Notes: a model not told the origin generated them from the sequence alone. DNA of 64,000 nucleotides from CG1-02-35-72 sp045046885 (GCA_045046885.1 JASFYX010000004.1:62001-126000); one strand, 5' to 3'; shown: positions 8,066-17,836, numbered from the stretch's first letter. Made by a program: numbers and translations.

Positions 8066-8150
8066 AGAGCTGTTTAAAACAATAGGTATTTTCTTAACAT
8101 ATTAAGATAAAATTAACAGCAATTGACTATCAAAGCCCTAAATTATTGAT

Positions 8151-8158
8151 TAGATTTG
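8151..8158 (+). promoter_or_regulatory. Promoter -7 element of the haem lipoprotein gene
   Basis: TAGATTTG matches TAnnTTTG and lies 22 bases before the start codon at 8181. Confidence 0.55.
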
Positions 8159-8180
8159 AAGTATTAAAAATTAACCAAAC

Positions 8181-8684
8181 ATGAAAATTTCCAAATTAAC
8201 CGTAAGTGCACTTTTAGTTGTACTAAGTCTCACTTTTACTGCTTGTAACAGAAATAAAAATAACAAACAAGATAAAAAAGAGGTAAAGCAAATGCATAAT
8301 CACAATCAAATGATGATGCACAATATGAAAATGACACCCGATACGCGGATATCGCTAAACGTGTCACCTCAAAAAGCCCAACACCAATTGATGAATATGC
8401 GGAATCATGTTAAAGCTGTTCAAGAAATTATTGGTTATTTGTCTAATGACGAATATGACAAAGCTTCTGAGGTAGCTGCTACTAAGCTAGGCCTAACCGA
8501 TGAGATGAAAATGATGTGTTCGTCTTTTGGGAATGAAGAATTTGAAAAAATGGGAATGACTTTTCACAATAATGCCGATAAAATGAGTGAAATTTTTAAG
8601 ACAAAAGACAAAAATAAATCGCTCGAAGCTTTAGCACTAACTATGAATTCTTGTGTTAATTGTCATGCGACTTTTAAGCAGTAG
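8181..8684 (+). CDS. Cytochrome c-type haem lipoprotein with His/Met-rich segment
   Basis: Predicted 167-residue lipoprotein carrying one covalently bound haem. The signal peptide ends in a lipobox (LTFTAC, lipidated C22). A low-complexity charged linker is followed by a His/Met-rich stretch (QMHNHNQMMMHNMKM, 37-51) that could bind copper or another soft metal. The haem motif CVNCH is at 158-162, only five residues from the C terminus, the arrangement of class II cytochromes c (cytochrome c' type, four-helix bundle with a C-terminal haem site). The internal helices (QAQHQLMNMRNHVKAVQEII, DKASEVAATKLGL) agree. Redox partner and function are unknown. The downstream gene encodes a DUF5916-type outer-membrane protein, with no obvious link. 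Confidence 0.82.
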   Translation: MKISKLTVSALLVVLSLTFTACNRNKNNKQDKKEVKQMHNHNQMMMHNMKMTPDTRISLNVSPQKAQHQLMNMRNHVKAVQEIIGYLSNDEYDKASEVAATKLGLTDEMKMMCSSFGNEEFEKMGMTFHNNADKMSEIFKTKDKNKSLEALALTMNSCVNCHATFKQ

Positions 8685-8741
8685 TCAAGAAACCTTTTGA
8701 GATGTTTCTATTTATTTTAGCAATACTATAAAAGTTAGAAA

Positions 8742-10898
8742 ATGAGAAAATCATTTTTAACTATATCATTTTTAATATTATCTAATCATTTTTTATTTGC
8801 ACAGCATGCCGAGCCAAGTGTCATGCACGTCCTTAAAATTAGTGATAAAATTATTTTTGACGGAAATTTAAACGAAGCTTTTTGGCAGCAGGCTCCGCAC
8901 ATCAGTAACTTTACACAACGCGAATTAAACTTCGGTCAGCCGGCTACAGAGCGCACAGAAGTAGCGGTAGTTTACAATAATAATACTTTGTACATTGGTG
9001 TGTGGTGCTATCAAAAAGATATGACCAAGTTGGTGGCTAAAAGTATGAATACCGATTTTGATTATGAAGCCGACGATAATTTTCAGATAATGATAAGTCC
9101 GTTTAACGATAACCGCAACGGCTACCTTTTTGTGACAAACCCTAATGGTGCGCGTGCCGATATTCAAATATATAGTGGCGAAGATGGCAACGAAGATTGG
9201 AATGGCGTTTGGGATGTTAAAACAAGCTTAACCGATAAAGGTTGGTTTGCCGAAGTAGAGATACCATTCAGTACATTACAATTTAAAAAAGGACAAGAAC
9301 TTACGTGGGCCTTGAATTTTGAACGCGATATTGTGTCAGAAAACGAGCAAGCTTTATGGCAGGGTTGGTCTAGAGATAACTCAATTTATGCCGTAGTAAA
9401 TGCAGGCAGACTAGAAGGTATAAAGGATATTTCGTATGCGCAAAAATTTGAGTTTAAACCCTATGGTTTGTCGGCCAGACAAAGCAGTACAAATGCTAAA
9501 ATAGGCTATTCAATAAGAGCAGGGGCAGACCTCAATGTCAATCTCTCTCCAACGCTTAAATTAAATCTAACCACGTCAACTGATTTTGCCCAAGTGGAAT
9601 CAGATAGAATACCCGTTAACTTAACGCGATTCAATATATTTTTTCCCGAAAAAAGACAGTTCTTCTTAGAAGGTTTCGATTTGTTTAACTTTTATTTGGG
9701 CGACAGAAATAATGCTTTTTATTCGCGAAGGATAGGTATTAAAGACGGCAAGCAAGTCCCCATTGTTGTGGGCGCACGTGTGTTTGGTAAGGTGGGTAAA
9801 AACAACATTGGATTTCTTAATATTCAAGAAGGGGCATCTGCTAATTCACCCGCTACAAATAATACGGTATTGCGTTATAAAAGAGATATTGGCGCACAAT
9901 CTTATATAGGTGGTTTTTTTACGAACGTTGTTAATAATGGTTTTTCTAATCAGGTTTTAGGTTTTGATGCTTTATATCAAACTTCTAAATTTTTTAAAAA
10001 TAAAAACCTGGCCGTAGCGGGTAAAATCACAACCAACTTAGATCATTTTTCTTTTCAAGACAATGCACTTACCTATAGAATTTCAATAGATTATCCCAAC
10101 GATCTTATCGATAATTTTATGGCTGTTGCAAGTATGCAAAAGGATTTTAATCCAGCTTTGGGCTACATCCGTCGTAGTAATTACAATTCTTATACTTGGT
10201 CTTTAAGGGTTACACCACGGTGGTTTTCTAAATGGGGCGTTAAGCGCATGTTGTTTAAACCTTGGGGATTTACGGTTTACAACACCAATACAACAGGCGA
10301 ATTAGAAAGTGTTTCTAATGAGACAAGGCCTTTGGGAGCCGTTTTTAAATCGGGGGAACGCTTTGAAATTAATTTTATTCAGAATTTTGACCGTCTTGAT
10401 AGGCATTTTGACGTGACTGATAACATCAGTATTCCCACAGGGAAATATTGGATGCACAAATACGAAGTGCAATTCGAGACCTACAAATCGCGTAAGGTAT
10501 GGGCCTTTTTACTGTATAATTTTGGTGATTTTTACACAGGACGTATCAAGACTTTTGAAAGCGAATTGGGGATTAATTTTAGCAAGCATTTAAACCTTTC
10601 GGGATCTTATACGTGGAATACAGTTAACTTACCCGAAGGGAATTTTACAACCAATGAAATTGCTACTTACCTTAATTATGCCTTTACTACTAGGTTAAAC
10701 CTGTCTTTATTTGGGCAATACAACAGTTTAGACGAAGTGATGATTTATAATATCAGGCTACATTTAATCCCTAAAATTGGGTCTGATTTCTACTTTGTTT
10801 ACAATCTTGAATATGATGATCCTATAAAACAAATAAATGTACTCAAGCCTAATCTAACAAATGCTGTTGCTAAATTTATTTATAGAATAACATTTTAA
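8742..10898 (+). CDS. DUF5916/CBM9-like outer-membrane protein
   Basis: A 718-residue exported protein. After a signal peptide (about 1-21, ending FLFAQ) comes a domain resembling the family 9 carbohydrate-binding/DOMON fold (about 30-215: KISDKIIFDGNLNEAFWQQA, VVYNNNTLYIGVWCY, DDNFQIMISPFNDNRNGYLF, GWFAEVEIPFSTLQF). The rest (about 230-718) is rich in alternating aromatic/polar strands and ends in an aromatic residue (KFIYRITF), as in an outer-membrane beta-barrel. This is the DUF5916 architecture that is frequent in Bacteroidetes. A role in binding glycans or another ligand at the surface is possible but unproven. No SusC/SusD genes are nearby. Confidence 0.85.
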   Translation: MRKSFLTISFLILSNHFLFAQHAEPSVMHVLKISDKIIFDGNLNEAFWQQAPHISNFTQRELNFGQPATERTEVAVVYNNNTLYIGVWCYQKDMTKLVAKSMNTDFDYEADDNFQIMISPFNDNRNGYLFVTNPNGARADIQIYSGEDGNEDWNGVWDVKTSLTDKGWFAEVEIPFSTLQFKKGQELTWALNFERDIVSENEQALWQGWSRDNSIYAVVNAGRLEGIKDISYAQKFEFKPYGLSARQSSTNAKIGYSIRAGADLNVNLSPTLKLNLTTSTDFAQVESDRIPVNLTRFNIFFPEKRQFFLEGFDLFNFYLGDRNNAFYSRRIGIKDGKQVPIVVGARVFGKVGKNNIGFLNIQEGASANSPATNNTVLRYKRDIGAQSYIGGFFTNVVNNGFSNQVLGFDALYQTSKFFKNKNLAVAGKITTNLDHFSFQDNALTYRISIDYPNDLIDNFMAVASMQKDFNPALGYIRRSNYNSYTWSLRVTPRWFSKWGVKRMLFKPWGFTVYNTNTTGELESVSNETRPLGAVFKSGERFEINFIQNFDRLDRHFDVTDNISIPTGKYWMHKYEVQFETYKSRKVWAFLLYNFGDFYTGRIKTFESELGINFSKHLNLSGSYTWNTVNLPEGNFTTNEIATYLNYAFTTRLNLSLFGQYNSLDEVMIYNIRLHLIPKIGSDFYFVYNLEYDDPIKQINVLKPNLTNAVAKFIYRITF

Positions 10899-10977
10899 TA
10901 GCTTCAATTAGCTATGGTACTTCTATTGTTGTAATATTTTTGTTCAATACCCTTCTTTTGAATTTGCATCAAAAATT

Positions 10978-12036
10978 TTAATTAACAATCACCTTTTTAA
11001 CAGCCGTTTTATTATCGGTAGTTACTTTTAGCATATAAAACCCTGTTGGTAGATTGGGGATTGTTTGTTTTTTAGTGGTCATTCTGTGTTTGTACAATAA
11101 TTGTCCGCTTATATTGTAAAGTGTAATATCTGCTTGATTTTGTTTGTTTAAAACAATATTGATACTGTGTGTGTTAGATGGATTTGGGTACACCTCAAAA
11201 CTTTTTAGTTCATAATTAGCCACAGCCAAAGTACCCCACGTATCTTGGGCTTGTGTGCCGCCCCAAATACGGGTGGCCAAAGCGGGATTATCTATAAACG
11301 GATTGCGGTTACCTTGCAACGATTCAGAAACAGGATTGCGTTGCAATTCAACAGCCGAAACAGGGTCGGCAGCATTCCAATCTAAAAACAAATTAATCAT
11401 ATTACTGTCAATGCTATTGGTTGTACCAATACCCACGTTTACGGGCAAACATTGGGTTTCGGCCACAGATTTGCCATCGCCGTCGTAGCGGATATACATA
11501 TACATAATAATACGTGCTACATCGCCTTTCCACTCATCACCGGGGTACCAACCACCTCCTGTAGCATGCGAAGTGCCACTACCGCTTATAAATTTTAAAC
11601 TGCTGCGGTTGCTATTTCTAGAAACATCGGCCGGACGCAGATTTTGCATATCGGTGCCTGGTCCTGGGTTATTTGTTGTTAATGACGGATTGGCTAAAGA
11701 CTTGGCAAAAACGTGCTCCCTATTCCAATCGCCTGTATTACCACCATGCTGATTTATTCCTCGCTCGTGGTCGTTGGTAATATCGCCGTCAGAACCGTTT
11801 TCCCATCCGTAAATTAAAAGGACTTCGGAACTGTTTGACGGATTAACATCGGCGGCTTGCAAGGCTGTCCAACCATAAGGAATAAGCGTTGTGTGTGTAT
11901 TTTTGACTTTAGTCGATAATTCTGTTTTTAAAGCCATCCCCGTTAAGGTGAGATTCACATCGTTGTAATACGACGGAATTTGTGCTATAAGTAGCTGAGA
12001 TACAAATATAAAAAGGAGAAGTAAAGTTTTTTTCAT
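10978..12036 (-). CDS. Secreted endonuclease I with type IX secretion tail
   Basis: A 352-residue secreted nuclease of the endonuclease I (EndA/Dns) family, predicted to degrade extracellular DNA or RNA. The signal peptide is 1-18 (ending LLIAQ). The catalytic region contains GDWNREHVFAKSLANPS (102-118) with the conserved His of the EHVW(P/A)KS-type motif at H108, plus DMQNLRPADVSRNSNRS and WKGDVARIIMYMYIRY. From about residue 275 a C-terminal sorting domain follows (KSFEVYPNPSNTHSINIVL, ending VKKVIVN), the hallmark of type IX secretion cargo. It lies seven bases downstream of the methyltransferase gene on the same strand. The likely use is nucleotide scavenging. Confidence 0.93.
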   Translation of the reverse strand: MKKTLLLLFIFVSQLLIAQIPSYYNDVNLTLTGMALKTELSTKVKNTHTTLIPYGWTALQAADVNPSNSSEVLLIYGWENGSDGDITNDHERGINQHGGNTGDWNREHVFAKSLANPSLTTNNPGPGTDMQNLRPADVSRNSNRSSLKFISGSGTSHATGGGWYPGDEWKGDVARIIMYMYIRYDGDGKSVAETQCLPVNVGIGTTNSIDSNMINLFLDWNAADPVSAVELQRNPVSESLQGNRNPFIDNPALATRIWGGTQAQDTWGTLAVANYELKSFEVYPNPSNTHSINIVLNKQNQADITLYNISGQLLYKHRMTTKKQTIPNLPTGFYMLKVTTDNKTAVKKVIVN

Positions 12037-12043
12037 ATAAAGG

Positions 12044-13249
12044 TTATTTTATGCGTTCAATCAAAGCCATATAAAAACCGTCGAAACCTGTTTTATGCGG
12101 ACATAAATGCTCTTCATTTAAAAGTCTAAAGTTATCATTATTTTTTAAAAAAATAGCAACCTGTTGTTTATTTTCTGATGGTAATACAGAGCAAGTAGCA
12201 TAAACCATTTGTCCGTTTACTTTAATTATTTTAGAATAGTTTTCTAAAATTTCTTGCTGTGTGGCGCGTATTTTATCTAAAAATTCGGGTTGTAATTTCC
12301 ACTTAGCATCGGGATTGCGTTTTAAAACCCCCAAGCCACTGCAAGGCGAATCAAGTAACAATCTGTCGGCAGAATTATGCAATTTTTTTATGACTTTATT
12401 AGAATCAATAAGGCGCGGTTCTATGTTAAAAGCACCGTCGCGTTTGGCACGACGTTTAAGCTCGCTGAGTTTATTTTTGTAAATATCTAGGGCAATAAGT
12501 TGTCCTTTATTTTCCAGAATACTGGCCAAGTGCAAAGTTTTACCACCCGCTCCTGCACAAGCATCAACAACACGCATACCCGGTTTGGCATTTAAAAAAG
12601 CCGCTACTTTTTGCGAATTGGCATCTTGTACTTCGAAAAAGCCATTTTTAAAAGCGTCACTTATAAAAACATTCTGACGTTCTTTTAAAACCAAAGCATC
12701 AGGATAATTGGATAACAATTTAGTTTCAATACCTTCTGAAGAGAGTTGTTTTTTAAGGGCTAGTTTAGAAATTTTAAGTGTGTTGACACGTAAAACAACT
12801 TGCGCGGGTTGGTTAAGCGCCTTGAGTTCTGCATCCCATTTAGCACCCAATTCTTTGACGCCCAAATCGTCTAACCAATCTGGAATTGATTCGCGTATTT
12901 TACGTGTGTTTTGAGCTTCTGCAAATCCCCCTTTTATACGACGCTCTGGCACGCCAACAAACTGTTTCCAATCGGGGAGTTTATAGCCTTTTAAAACGGC
13001 CCAAACCGTAAATATTTTCCATAAGTTTTCTTTGGTAAAATGCTCTTTTGTTCCGGCTATTTCACTGTATAAACGGCGCCATCTTACTATTTCGTAAATA
13101 GTTTCAGCTAAAAATTTACGGTCGTGAGAACCCCAACGCTTGTCGCGTTTTAAGGTGGTTTCAACCACCTTGCTAGCCAATAAACCATCGTTAAATATAT
13201 AATTTAAGGCGTCTATTACGGCCAATACTAAATTTCTGTGCAAGCGCAT
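12044..13249 (-). CDS. RsmB-like 16S rRNA m5C methyltransferase (NOL1/NOP2/Sun family)
   Basis: SAM-dependent RNA cytosine-5 methyltransferase of about 401 residues. An N-terminal helical domain is followed by a Rossmann methyltransferase domain with VVDACAGAGGKTLHLA (motif I), LLLDSPCSGLGVLKRNPD (motif IV, with one of the two family cysteines) and MVYATCSVLPSEN (motif VI, catalytic cysteine). The rRNA target is inferred from the family; RsmB and RsmF cannot be separated here. The ATG at 13249 is chosen (MRLHRNLVLAVID): an in-frame TTG at 13273 lies inside the promoter element TATCTTTG (13271-13278), so a start there is unlikely. The endonuclease gene follows seven bases downstream. Confidence 0.9.
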   Translation of the reverse strand: MRLHRNLVLAVIDALNYIFNDGLLASKVVETTLKRDKRWGSHDRKFLAETIYEIVRWRRLYSEIAGTKEHFTKENLWKIFTVWAVLKGYKLPDWKQFVGVPERRIKGGFAEAQNTRKIRESIPDWLDDLGVKELGAKWDAELKALNQPAQVVLRVNTLKISKLALKKQLSSEGIETKLLSNYPDALVLKERQNVFISDAFKNGFFEVQDANSQKVAAFLNAKPGMRVVDACAGAGGKTLHLASILENKGQLIALDIYKNKLSELKRRAKRDGAFNIEPRLIDSNKVIKKLHNSADRLLLDSPCSGLGVLKRNPDAKWKLQPEFLDKIRATQQEILENYSKIIKVNGQMVYATCSVLPSENKQQVAIFLKNNDNFRLLNEEHLCPHKTGFDGFYMALIERIK

Positions 13250-13270
13250 ACTGTTATTTTTTTGAGTGGG

Positions 13271-13278
13271 CAAAGATA
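13271..13278 (-). promoter_or_regulatory. Promoter -7 element of the rRNA methyltransferase gene
   Basis: On the minus strand TATCTTTG matches TAnnTTTG, 21 bases before the ATG at 13249. It decides the start codon of that gene. Confidence 0.6.
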
Positions 13279-13324
13279 CTTAAAGTTTAGGCATTTACAG
13301 GCTTATTTAGTTTGTAAAATAGCT

Positions 13325-15112
13325 TTACAAAAGCCAAAATATAACCTGATAACTAAAAACGGAAAAAGCAATACGGTTCTCTGTGGGCGAAAAGACTGGA
13401 TGTGCTTTGTCTGTGGCGTCAAAAGTAAGTTGTTTCACCGTTTTACCGTTAACAGAAACTTTATAAACCTGATAGTTATTAGACTTATCGGGTGCTATAA
13501 AAGCCACCCATTGTTGGTCTTTAGAAAACCCTATACCCGAGTACATTTGGTTACTCTTAAATGTGTAAATCTGCGTGCCTTTATCACCGTTTAAAGGTAT
13601 TTTATAAAGCGCTTTGGTATTTTGGTCAATTACGTATTCTATTATCAGATGTTGGCTGTCGGCCGTCCATTGTGCATCGGTTACACTGCCTTTTTTAAGT
13701 CCTTTTGGGATAAGAAATTGCTGAGGTTTTGTAATCTTACCTGTTTTTTGACTGATGCCTATTAATACGAGTTTGCCATTCCGGTTACCGTGTGTAGCCG
13801 TGTTGTTAATTATCCATTTACCGTTGGGCGACCAACGTGGCCAGCCCGATTCGTAACCACCTGTTGTAATAGGACGTCCTTTTGAGGTGTCGTTGGCGGG
13901 TTGTAACCACGTATCATCTGTACCGTCTGCATGGGTATGAAAAGTGATCCATTTTTCGTTAGGCGACCAGCTCATGCCTTGGTCTTCTGAGTAAGAGGCA
14001 CGGATTATCTTATCTGGTTTGTCGGCCAAGCGACTTTCTTTAAAATAAACCATACCCAAATCTTGCGAAATATGCGGATAATGCGCATCGTCAACTTTAC
14101 GACGCCAAGTGCCAAATGTAAAAGACACCCGTGTGCCATCGGGACTCCAATACGGAATTTCTGATTGGAAAGTTGTTAGTGGAATGGTGCTACCACCGTC
14201 GCCGGAAGCTGTGGCTATAAAAGTACGGTAATCTTGTAATTTAAAAAGGACTTTGCCGTTATCAGACACGCTTGGTGCATAACTATCGCGAGAAAACGAT
14301 GTTAGTTTTTGTTCTTTTTGAGTGGTTAAGTTGCGTTGCCACAAATCTAAAACTCCTTTGGCATTAGCCTTGGAATAGTAGAGTAGGGTACCGTTGGGCG
14401 AAAATGCCATACGACCATAAGCATTGATGTCTAGTGACGTATCGTTTTGATTTTTAAGGTCTAAATCTATTTTTCGAATACCATTTTTGGTAATAATTCC
14501 CGCAAAATTATAGTGTTTGGAGTTATAAGTAAGGCTTTCAAGGTTATCGAAATGAGTATAGGCAGTCCCTTTAGTGCCATCAGCATTAAAAACGACAAAA
14601 TATTTTTGGTGATTGTAATTGAGAATTCCAGCTACCTGTTGACCGTCTTTAGACCAGGTTAAATCTCTAACAGATGATTTGGGTATTTTGATGTTTTGAA
14701 AATAAGTTCCTATAAAATATTTTAGTTTTAAAAATTGCTTATCAGGCCAAAGTTCTTTCATTTCTTGTGTTTCTATATTGTACACATACCAAAAGTGGCT
14801 ATTTGTCCCAATTTGATAAGTGGCTAAGTGTTTACTGTCTGGTAACCATGTAACCGATAAAATAAAAGCACTTTGTTTTTTTAAATTGGTTTTAGCACCA
14901 CCACCAATAGGTTGCACAGCCAGAGTATTGTTGTTGGTTGTAGCCAATAATTTACCATCTGGAGAAATTAAACCAATAGGGTCTCGGTAGGCCACGGGGC
15001 CATTTTGTTTAACAGCGGTAACAAAGGTTAAAGCACCTGTGTTATTTTGAGAAAAAGACACTGTCGATAGTAGGATAAATATAAGTAACAGACTGTATTT
15101 TAAATATTTCAT
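13325..15112 (-). CDS. TolB-like beta-propeller (PD40 repeat) exported protein
   Basis: Exported protein of 595 residues built from WD40-like/PD40 repeats. The signal peptide is at the new N terminus (MKYLKYSLLLIFILLSTVSFSQ). Repeated blades with the S-P-D-G/N-x signature are visible (ISPDGKLLATTNN, FSPNGTLLYYSK, WSPDGTRVSFTF, WSPNEKWITFHTH, WSPNGKWIINN, FSPTENRIAFS). No catalytic domain follows, so it is a propeller-only protein, as in TolB or the N-terminal part of S9 peptidases. The ATG at 15112 is preferred to one at 15142, which lies inside the upstream peptidase gene; it starts four bases after that gene's stop, implying an operon with the M1 peptidase. The last residues (VFSYQVIFWLL) look atypical, so the frame may have changed near the end. 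Confidence 0.85.
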   Translation of the reverse strand: MKYLKYSLLLIFILLSTVSFSQNNTGALTFVTAVKQNGPVAYRDPIGLISPDGKLLATTNNNTLAVQPIGGGAKTNLKKQSAFILSVTWLPDSKHLATYQIGTNSHFWYVYNIETQEMKELWPDKQFLKLKYFIGTYFQNIKIPKSSVRDLTWSKDGQQVAGILNYNHQKYFVVFNADGTKGTAYTHFDNLESLTYNSKHYNFAGIITKNGIRKIDLDLKNQNDTSLDINAYGRMAFSPNGTLLYYSKANAKGVLDLWQRNLTTQKEQKLTSFSRDSYAPSVSDNGKVLFKLQDYRTFIATASGDGGSTIPLTTFQSEIPYWSPDGTRVSFTFGTWRRKVDDAHYPHISQDLGMVYFKESRLADKPDKIIRASYSEDQGMSWSPNEKWITFHTHADGTDDTWLQPANDTSKGRPITTGGYESGWPRWSPNGKWIINNTATHGNRNGKLVLIGISQKTGKITKPQQFLIPKGLKKGSVTDAQWTADSQHLIIEYVIDQNTKALYKIPLNGDKGTQIYTFKSNQMYSGIGFSKDQQWVAFIAPDKSNNYQVYKVSVNGKTVKQLTFDATDKAHPVFSPTENRIAFSVFSYQVIFWLL

Positions 15113-15116
15113 AAGT

Positions 15117-16721
15117 TTATTGTTTAACAGAGATGTCTTCAAAAAGCAAATCGGTTTTTGGGTCTAAAATAATTTTCCAAGGGGCTTTGTCTGACGTAAA
15201 ACTAAAAGTATTCTCTTTTTTACTAATGTTAAATGTTTTTAAAAGAAATGTGTTGTCTTTAAATACAAATTTGACGGCAAGCGGAAATTTAAAAAAAGTT
15301 GTATTTTTCTGAATTTGAGATAGATTTATACTTATTTTTTTATGATTATACCCCCAAACAACAGCTAACTTAGGTTGCCCTATACGGTACAGCCACTGGT
15401 TAAAAAAAAGTGTCAGATTTTTACCAGAAACCTGCTCTACTACGCGTTGAAAATCACGTGTATCGGCATTTTTAAATTTATAAGTTTTGTAGTAAGTTCT
15501 GATACTTTTAAAAAATAATTTATCGCCAATTTTACGACGCAACATATGTAAAAACCAGCCTCCTTTTTGATAAGAATTGGCATTGAGTAAGCGCATAAGA
15601 TTTTTTGTCTGCATATCTACAACAGGTTTCTGCCATTTTTTAGAAAAGGCAATTATTTTTTGACGTTGTTGTTGCAAAATATTGTCTAATTTGGATTTAC
15701 CGAATTTATGTTCTAAGTACACATTTGTAAAATAGGTTGCAAAACCTTCGCTCAGCCATAAATGAGGCCAATCTTTTTCGGTAGCTGAATCGCCAAACCA
15801 TTGATGGACTATTTCGTGCGCTAAGAGACTTTCTTGGTCGCGTTTGCCTGTAACCGATTTCTCTGAATAGAAAATATTACTCGCATTTTCCATCCCGCCA
15901 AAACGCGTTTTAGATTGTACGTTGGCCAATTTTTTATAAGGATAAGGCCCAAATAAATGGATATAATATTTTAATATGTCACGGGCTTGCGCATAATCGT
16001 AAAAACCTTCTTTTTTATTTTGCGGATACACCCAACTTGAGATAGGAATTCCATTTACTTTTTTTAAATTTTGAACAGCGAATTGCGCCACGCCAATAAC
16101 CATGACATCGGTAGGGAGGGGGACACTGCTTTGCCAATGGTGAATAGTAAAACCTTTTGTTAGATGATAATTTTTCTTAAGACTTCCGTTAGCCACAACA
16201 TTGTATTTTGAAGGGGCAGAGACAAAGAATTCTACATAAGCCTTATCGGCCAGATAATCTATACAAGGCAGCCAATTCCGTGCACGATTGGGCCAATTAT
16301 CGCCAAAAAAAGTGCGGTCACCATATTTGTTTTTAGAAATTATCAAACCGTCTTTCGGAATCCCTTTATAAAAGATGTTTACAGAATGGTTTCTTGTCAA
16401 ATCTTTATTTAAAACATTGATGTTTAAAAAATTAGAATCTTGTTTAAAAGCTGTATTTTTTGTGTCGTACAAAACTTTAAAAACCTGCATGCCTTTATCC
16501 GAAATGTCTTTATTAACCAAGTTTAAGGAAATAGTATCAGGTTGTTTTAACAATTTAAAATCAATTATAGCTTGTGCGGCAATAACATTGGTTGTATCAT
16601 TTACATTGATGTAAAAAGTGTATTTTAAAACGTCAATTTTATCGAGCGGTTTTACAATGTTTTGTGAAAATAAAAAGCTTCCATAAAGGCAAAAAAAGAT
16701 AAATAAAATGTGTTTTTTCAT
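15117..16721 (-). CDS. M1-family zinc aminopeptidase, exported
   Basis: Periplasmic or surface aminopeptidase of 534 residues. The signal peptide is 1-19 (ending SFLFSQ). The M1 catalytic features are complete: the exopeptidase motif GGMEN (275-279), the zinc site HEIVH (302-306) and the third ligand E325 in LWLSEGFATYF. The protein is shorter than classical aminopeptidase N and ends in a beta-sandwich-like part. The adjoining TolB-like gene starts four bases after its stop, so they are probably co-expressed, perhaps for peptide use in the periplasm. Confidence 0.93.
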   Translation of the reverse strand: MKKHILFIFFCLYGSFLFSQNIVKPLDKIDVLKYTFYINVNDTTNVIAAQAIIDFKLLKQPDTISLNLVNKDISDKGMQVFKVLYDTKNTAFKQDSNFLNINVLNKDLTRNHSVNIFYKGIPKDGLIISKNKYGDRTFFGDNWPNRARNWLPCIDYLADKAYVEFFVSAPSKYNVVANGSLKKNYHLTKGFTIHHWQSSVPLPTDVMVIGVAQFAVQNLKKVNGIPISSWVYPQNKKEGFYDYAQARDILKYYIHLFGPYPYKKLANVQSKTRFGGMENASNIFYSEKSVTGKRDQESLLAHEIVHQWFGDSATEKDWPHLWLSEGFATYFTNVYLEHKFGKSKLDNILQQQRQKIIAFSKKWQKPVVDMQTKNLMRLLNANSYQKGGWFLHMLRRKIGDKLFFKSIRTYYKTYKFKNADTRDFQRVVEQVSGKNLTLFFNQWLYRIGQPKLAVVWGYNHKKISINLSQIQKNTTFFKFPLAVKFVFKDNTFLLKTFNISKKENTFSFTSDKAPWKIILDPKTDLLFEDISVKQ

Positions 16722-16762
16722 ACTGAATAGGTAAACTCAAATATAAATAAAATTATTGAAAA

Positions 16763-17788
16763 CTATAAAGCCATTCTGGCTTGCGCCACACTGTTAGCCG
16801 AAGCGTAATTTTTTTCTAAATAAGTGTAATAACCCGCAATACCAATCATAGCGGCATTATCGGTTGTATATGAAAATTTAGGGATAAAACACTGCCATCC
16901 TTTTTCTTTTTCAGCTTGCATAAGAGCTTTACGGATACCCGAATTGGCCGAAACACCGCCCGCAATAGCCACTTGTTTAATGCCAGTTTGTACCACAGCT
17001 AAAGCTAGTTTTGTCATAAGAATACTAACGATGGTCTGCTGAATAGAAGCACAGAGGTCATTGCGGTTTTCTGTGATAAAATCGGAATTTATTTTTACCT
17101 GTTTTTGGATAAAATATAGAATGGCTGTTTTTAAGCCACTAAAACTAAAATCGAGTGGGTTTTTTGTCTTGGGATTTGGGAATTTAAAAGCCAAGGGATT
17201 CCCTAACCGCGCATATTTATCAATAAAAGGTCCACCGGGATAATCGAGTCCCAATATTTTAGCCGATTTGTCAAAAGCTTCACCAACAGCATCATCTATA
17301 GTTTGTCCTAAAACTTCAAAATCAAAATAATTTTTTACTTTCACAATTTGAGTATGGCCGCCGCTAATGGTAAGGCATAAAAAAGGAAACTTAGGTGTTT
17401 TATGAGAACTGTCTTTTATAAAATGCGCTAACACATGGGCTTGCATATGGTTTATTGCCAATAACGGAATGTTTAATCCCATAGCCAAACTTTTGGCAAA
17501 AGAGACCCCTACCAAAAGAGAACCCATTAAACCAGGCCCTTGTGTAAATGCAATGGCACTGAGTTGTTCTTTTTTAATATTGGCGTCCTTTAAAGCTTGC
17601 GCTACAACGGGTACAATATTTTGTTGATGGGCACGTGAAGCCAACTCAGGTACAACACCGCCGTATTGCGTGTGAATTTCTTGATTGGCAATAACATTAG
17701 ACAGAACTTTGTTATTACAAAGCACAGCGGCACCTGTATCATCGCAAGAAGATTCTATGGCTAAAATGTAAACAGGTTTTGTATTCAT
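16763..17788 (-). CDS. tsaD: tRNA N6-adenosine threonylcarbamoyltransferase
   Basis: TsaD (341 residues) transfers the threonylcarbamoyl group to A37 of ANN-decoding tRNAs, together with TsaB and TsaE. Family marks: ILAIESSCDDTGAAV at the N terminus, GGVVPELASRAH, the metal-binding histidines H114 and H118 in INHMQAHVLAHF, the sugar-kinase-like LTISGGHTQIV and VAIAGGVSANSGIRK. It is essential in most bacteria. It is transcribed away from the TamB-like gene; the 48-base gap to that gene's GTG holds overlapping divergent promoter-like elements (TACATTTT on the minus strand, TACTTTTA on the plus strand, each one base off consensus). Confidence 0.97.
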   Translation of the reverse strand: MNTKPVYILAIESSCDDTGAAVLCNNKVLSNVIANQEIHTQYGGVVPELASRAHQQNIVPVVAQALKDANIKKEQLSAIAFTQGPGLMGSLLVGVSFAKSLAMGLNIPLLAINHMQAHVLAHFIKDSSHKTPKFPFLCLTISGGHTQIVKVKNYFDFEVLGQTIDDAVGEAFDKSAKILGLDYPGGPFIDKYARLGNPLAFKFPNPKTKNPLDFSFSGLKTAILYFIQKQVKINSDFITENRNDLCASIQQTIVSILMTKLALAVVQTGIKQVAIAGGVSANSGIRKALMQAEKEKGWQCFIPKFSYTTDNAAMIGIAGYYTYLEKNYASANSVAQARMAL

Positions 17789-17836
17789 AAATTATTTTAA
17801 AGAGTCCTTTTTTCGATTGCAATTCTTTTTGAGAAT

